From CAZNKO01 sp964573855 (GTDB lineage: Bacteria; Patescibacteriota; Patescibacteriia; UBA9934; GWF2-40-263): a stretch of 7,804 nucleotides of DNA. The position numbers and the translations under genes were made by a program. Within the stretch, counting starts at the first letter, position 1. Every line of letters begins with the position of its first letter. Under the pieces are notes generated by a model. That model had not been told where the DNA came from, ran no database searches, and worked only from the letters and a program-made list of their open reading frames with translations. Below, in pieces: positions 7,262-7,804 of the stretch. The stretch is from the NCBI GenBank assembly GCA_964573855.1, contig CAZNKO010000040.1:1-7804 (forward strand). The letters are read 5' to 3'.

Positions 7262-7561
7262 TTACACTTCCGAGGCATGAGGGTCTGTATCGTTTAGATA
7301 CAGGCCCGTAATTGAATGTTGTAAACGTCGCCGTAAATATCCTCGACCAAATCCTGTTTTAAGCTGTCTCTCTCGTGCCACAGCGTCATGCTTTGAAGAA
7401 CAAGCTTCGTAATAAATGAGTTCTGGATTATCCATTTTACTCGTTGTCCGAACAGTTCCAGACACATGCTCTTGTTTCCTGCGTTCAAGATCACCTGTCA
7501 TGCCAATGTAAAACTTATCTTCTGCTCGACTATAAAGTACATAGACAAACCACATGATCAT
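7262..7561 (-). CDS. GIY-YIG nuclease-domain protein (YhbQ/UPF0213-like)
   Basis: 99 aa. The GIY-like strand is VYVL (6-9) and the YIG strand YIG (18-20), followed by the helix DLERRKQEH with R27/R28 as the expected catalytic arginine and H32. ELIYYEA (47-53) and the end motif ARERQLKTGFGRGYL (62-76) with E64 as likely metal ligand are typical of the small stand-alone group. In this group the in-vivo substrate is unclear; DNA cleavage is expected from the fold. A tail of about 16 residues (84-99) extends past the usual end of the domain and overlaps an RNA-hairpin-forming stretch. Start ATG 7561 or ATG 7555; no good Shine-Dalgarno. It is visibly more A/T-rich than the operon. The neighbouring tRNA does not prove a functional link. 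Confidence 0.9.
   Translation of the reverse strand: MIMWFVYVLYSRAEDKFYIGMTGDLERRKQEHVSGTVRTTSKMDNPELIYYEACSSKHDAVARERQLKTGFGRGYLRRRLQHSITGLYLNDTDPHASEV
7281..7307. repeat. Inverted repeat in the 3' end of the GIY-YIG gene
   Basis: GGGTCTGTATC and GATACAGGCCC form an 11-bp stem with one T-G wobble around the 5-nt loop GTTTA. It lies inside the codons of the C-terminal tail, not after the stop. No T-tract follows on either strand, so it is not a standard terminator. It could slow transcription, protect an RNA 3' end, or be a remnant of inserted DNA. Confidence 0.6.
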
Positions 7562-7582
7562 AAGTTGAATGGATATACGCTC

Positions 7583-7660
7583 CCAGCCAAAAGCTATAGC
7601 ATTTTGGCTGGCCCGTCAAAATGCCCAGCGCGACATCCACATAGCTGGGCTTTTGTCGGG
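7583..7660. repeat. Two abutting long inverted repeats upstream of the GIY-YIG gene
   Basis: First hairpin: CCAGCCAAAA (7583-7592) with TTTTGGCTGG (7602-7611), a perfect 10-bp stem around the 9-nt loop GCTATAGCA. The second starts at the very next base: CCCG, T, CAAAA, T, GCCCAGC (7612-7629) pairs with GCTGGGC, TTTTG, T, CGGG (7644-7660). That is 16 paired bases with one T-T mismatch and one bulged T around a 14-nt loop. The inner GCCCAGC stem with TTTT after it on the plus strand and ATTTT on the minus strand could act as a bidirectional terminator. If transcribed on the minus strand it would be a structured leader of the GIY-YIG gene. Confidence 0.6.
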
Positions 7661-7718
7661 TCGGCCCATGTTGCGTGTGAAACTTTATGGTCAAAGAGCA
7701 TGAGCGGTTGTAAATTTT

Positions 7719-7800
7719 GCCCCACTCCGCTCTCGCGCGGCGAGAGCTTCGTTGGGGGCATCCCACATCGCCATTTGGTCCGTTAATCCCTAACGGAGCC
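7719..7800. repeat. Two further stem-loops at the right edge, no convincing gene
   Basis: GCTCTCGC (7729-7736) and GCGAGAGC (7740-7747) form an 8-bp stem with a 3-nt loop. Outer bases GCCCCA (7719-7724) and TGGGGGC (7753-7759) can extend it across a small internal loop. A second stem, TCCGTTA (7779-7785) with TAACGGA (7791-7797), adds GG/CC pairs across a bulged G. No long T-tract follows either. Short minus-strand frames cross the region (one open from the edge to 7530, one ATG frame 7761-7594), but they show no family pattern. I see no supported gene in 7562-7804. Confidence 0.5.
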
Positions 7801-7804
7801 CGAA

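Noticed and set aside
7593..7619. TTGACG...TATAGC as a promoter for the GIY-YIG gene
   Set aside because: The spacer is only 15 bp, the -10 matches 4 of 6, and both boxes fall inside hairpin arms.
7530..7802. Minus-strand frame open from near the right edge to 7530, overlapping the GIY-YIG start
   Set aside because: No domain or signal peptide, it crosses the strong hairpins, and it overlaps a clear gene out of frame. It could be a coding remnant, but nothing supports it.
1..7804. CRISPR array, insertion sequence or transposase
   Set aside because: No regularly spaced direct repeats with unique spacers and no transposase-like frame. The regular repeats seen (332-781) are coding.

Overview
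The window looks like part of a Candidate Phyla Radiation (Patescibacteria, probably parcubacterial) genome. This rests on protein style and not on a marker gene. The signs are secreted proteins with Y-x-[IL]-R/DT-type repeats, CGDGxC...CPxDC cysteine modules, a WxL-interacting-protein-like (DUF916-like) Ig protein, a tail-fibre-like protein with a GIGT-x-x-P motif, and a short stand-alone GIY-YIG protein. TGA is used as a stop by three genes, which fits the standard bacterial code and argues against the TGA=Gly lineages. All supported genes are on the minus strand, so the window reads from right to left.

Right edge (7562-7804): no convincing gene, but dense potential stem-loops. Then follow a 99-residue GIY-YIG family protein (7262-7561), a complete tRNA-Ala with anticodon CGC (7151-7226), and a hairpin plus T-tract that probably terminates the tRNA transcript (7086-7117). 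The next ~110 bp are AT-rich and hold a perfect 12-bp palindrome and a near-consensus promoter (TTGACG, 17 bp, TAAAAT with an extended -10 TGG).

Left of the promoter, 6928 down to base 1 is one tightly packed operon of four exported proteins: A (303 aa, secreted repeat protein), B (314 aa, Ig-like DUF916-like protein with a C-terminal membrane anchor), C (1134 aa, three fibronectin-III-like domains, two cysteine modules, three carboxypeptidase-regulatory-like domains and membrane helices), and D (at least 559 aa, cut by the window edge, tail-fibre/adhesin-like with 50-residue repeats). Every junction is a 4-bp start/stop overlap (TTGA, GTGA, ATGA), so the four products are probably made together by translational coupling. 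The best reading is a cell-surface assembly or adhesion system: a membrane scaffold (C), a membrane-anchored Ig partner (B), and two exported repeat proteins (A, D). Substrate, partner cell and real function cannot be read from the sequence.
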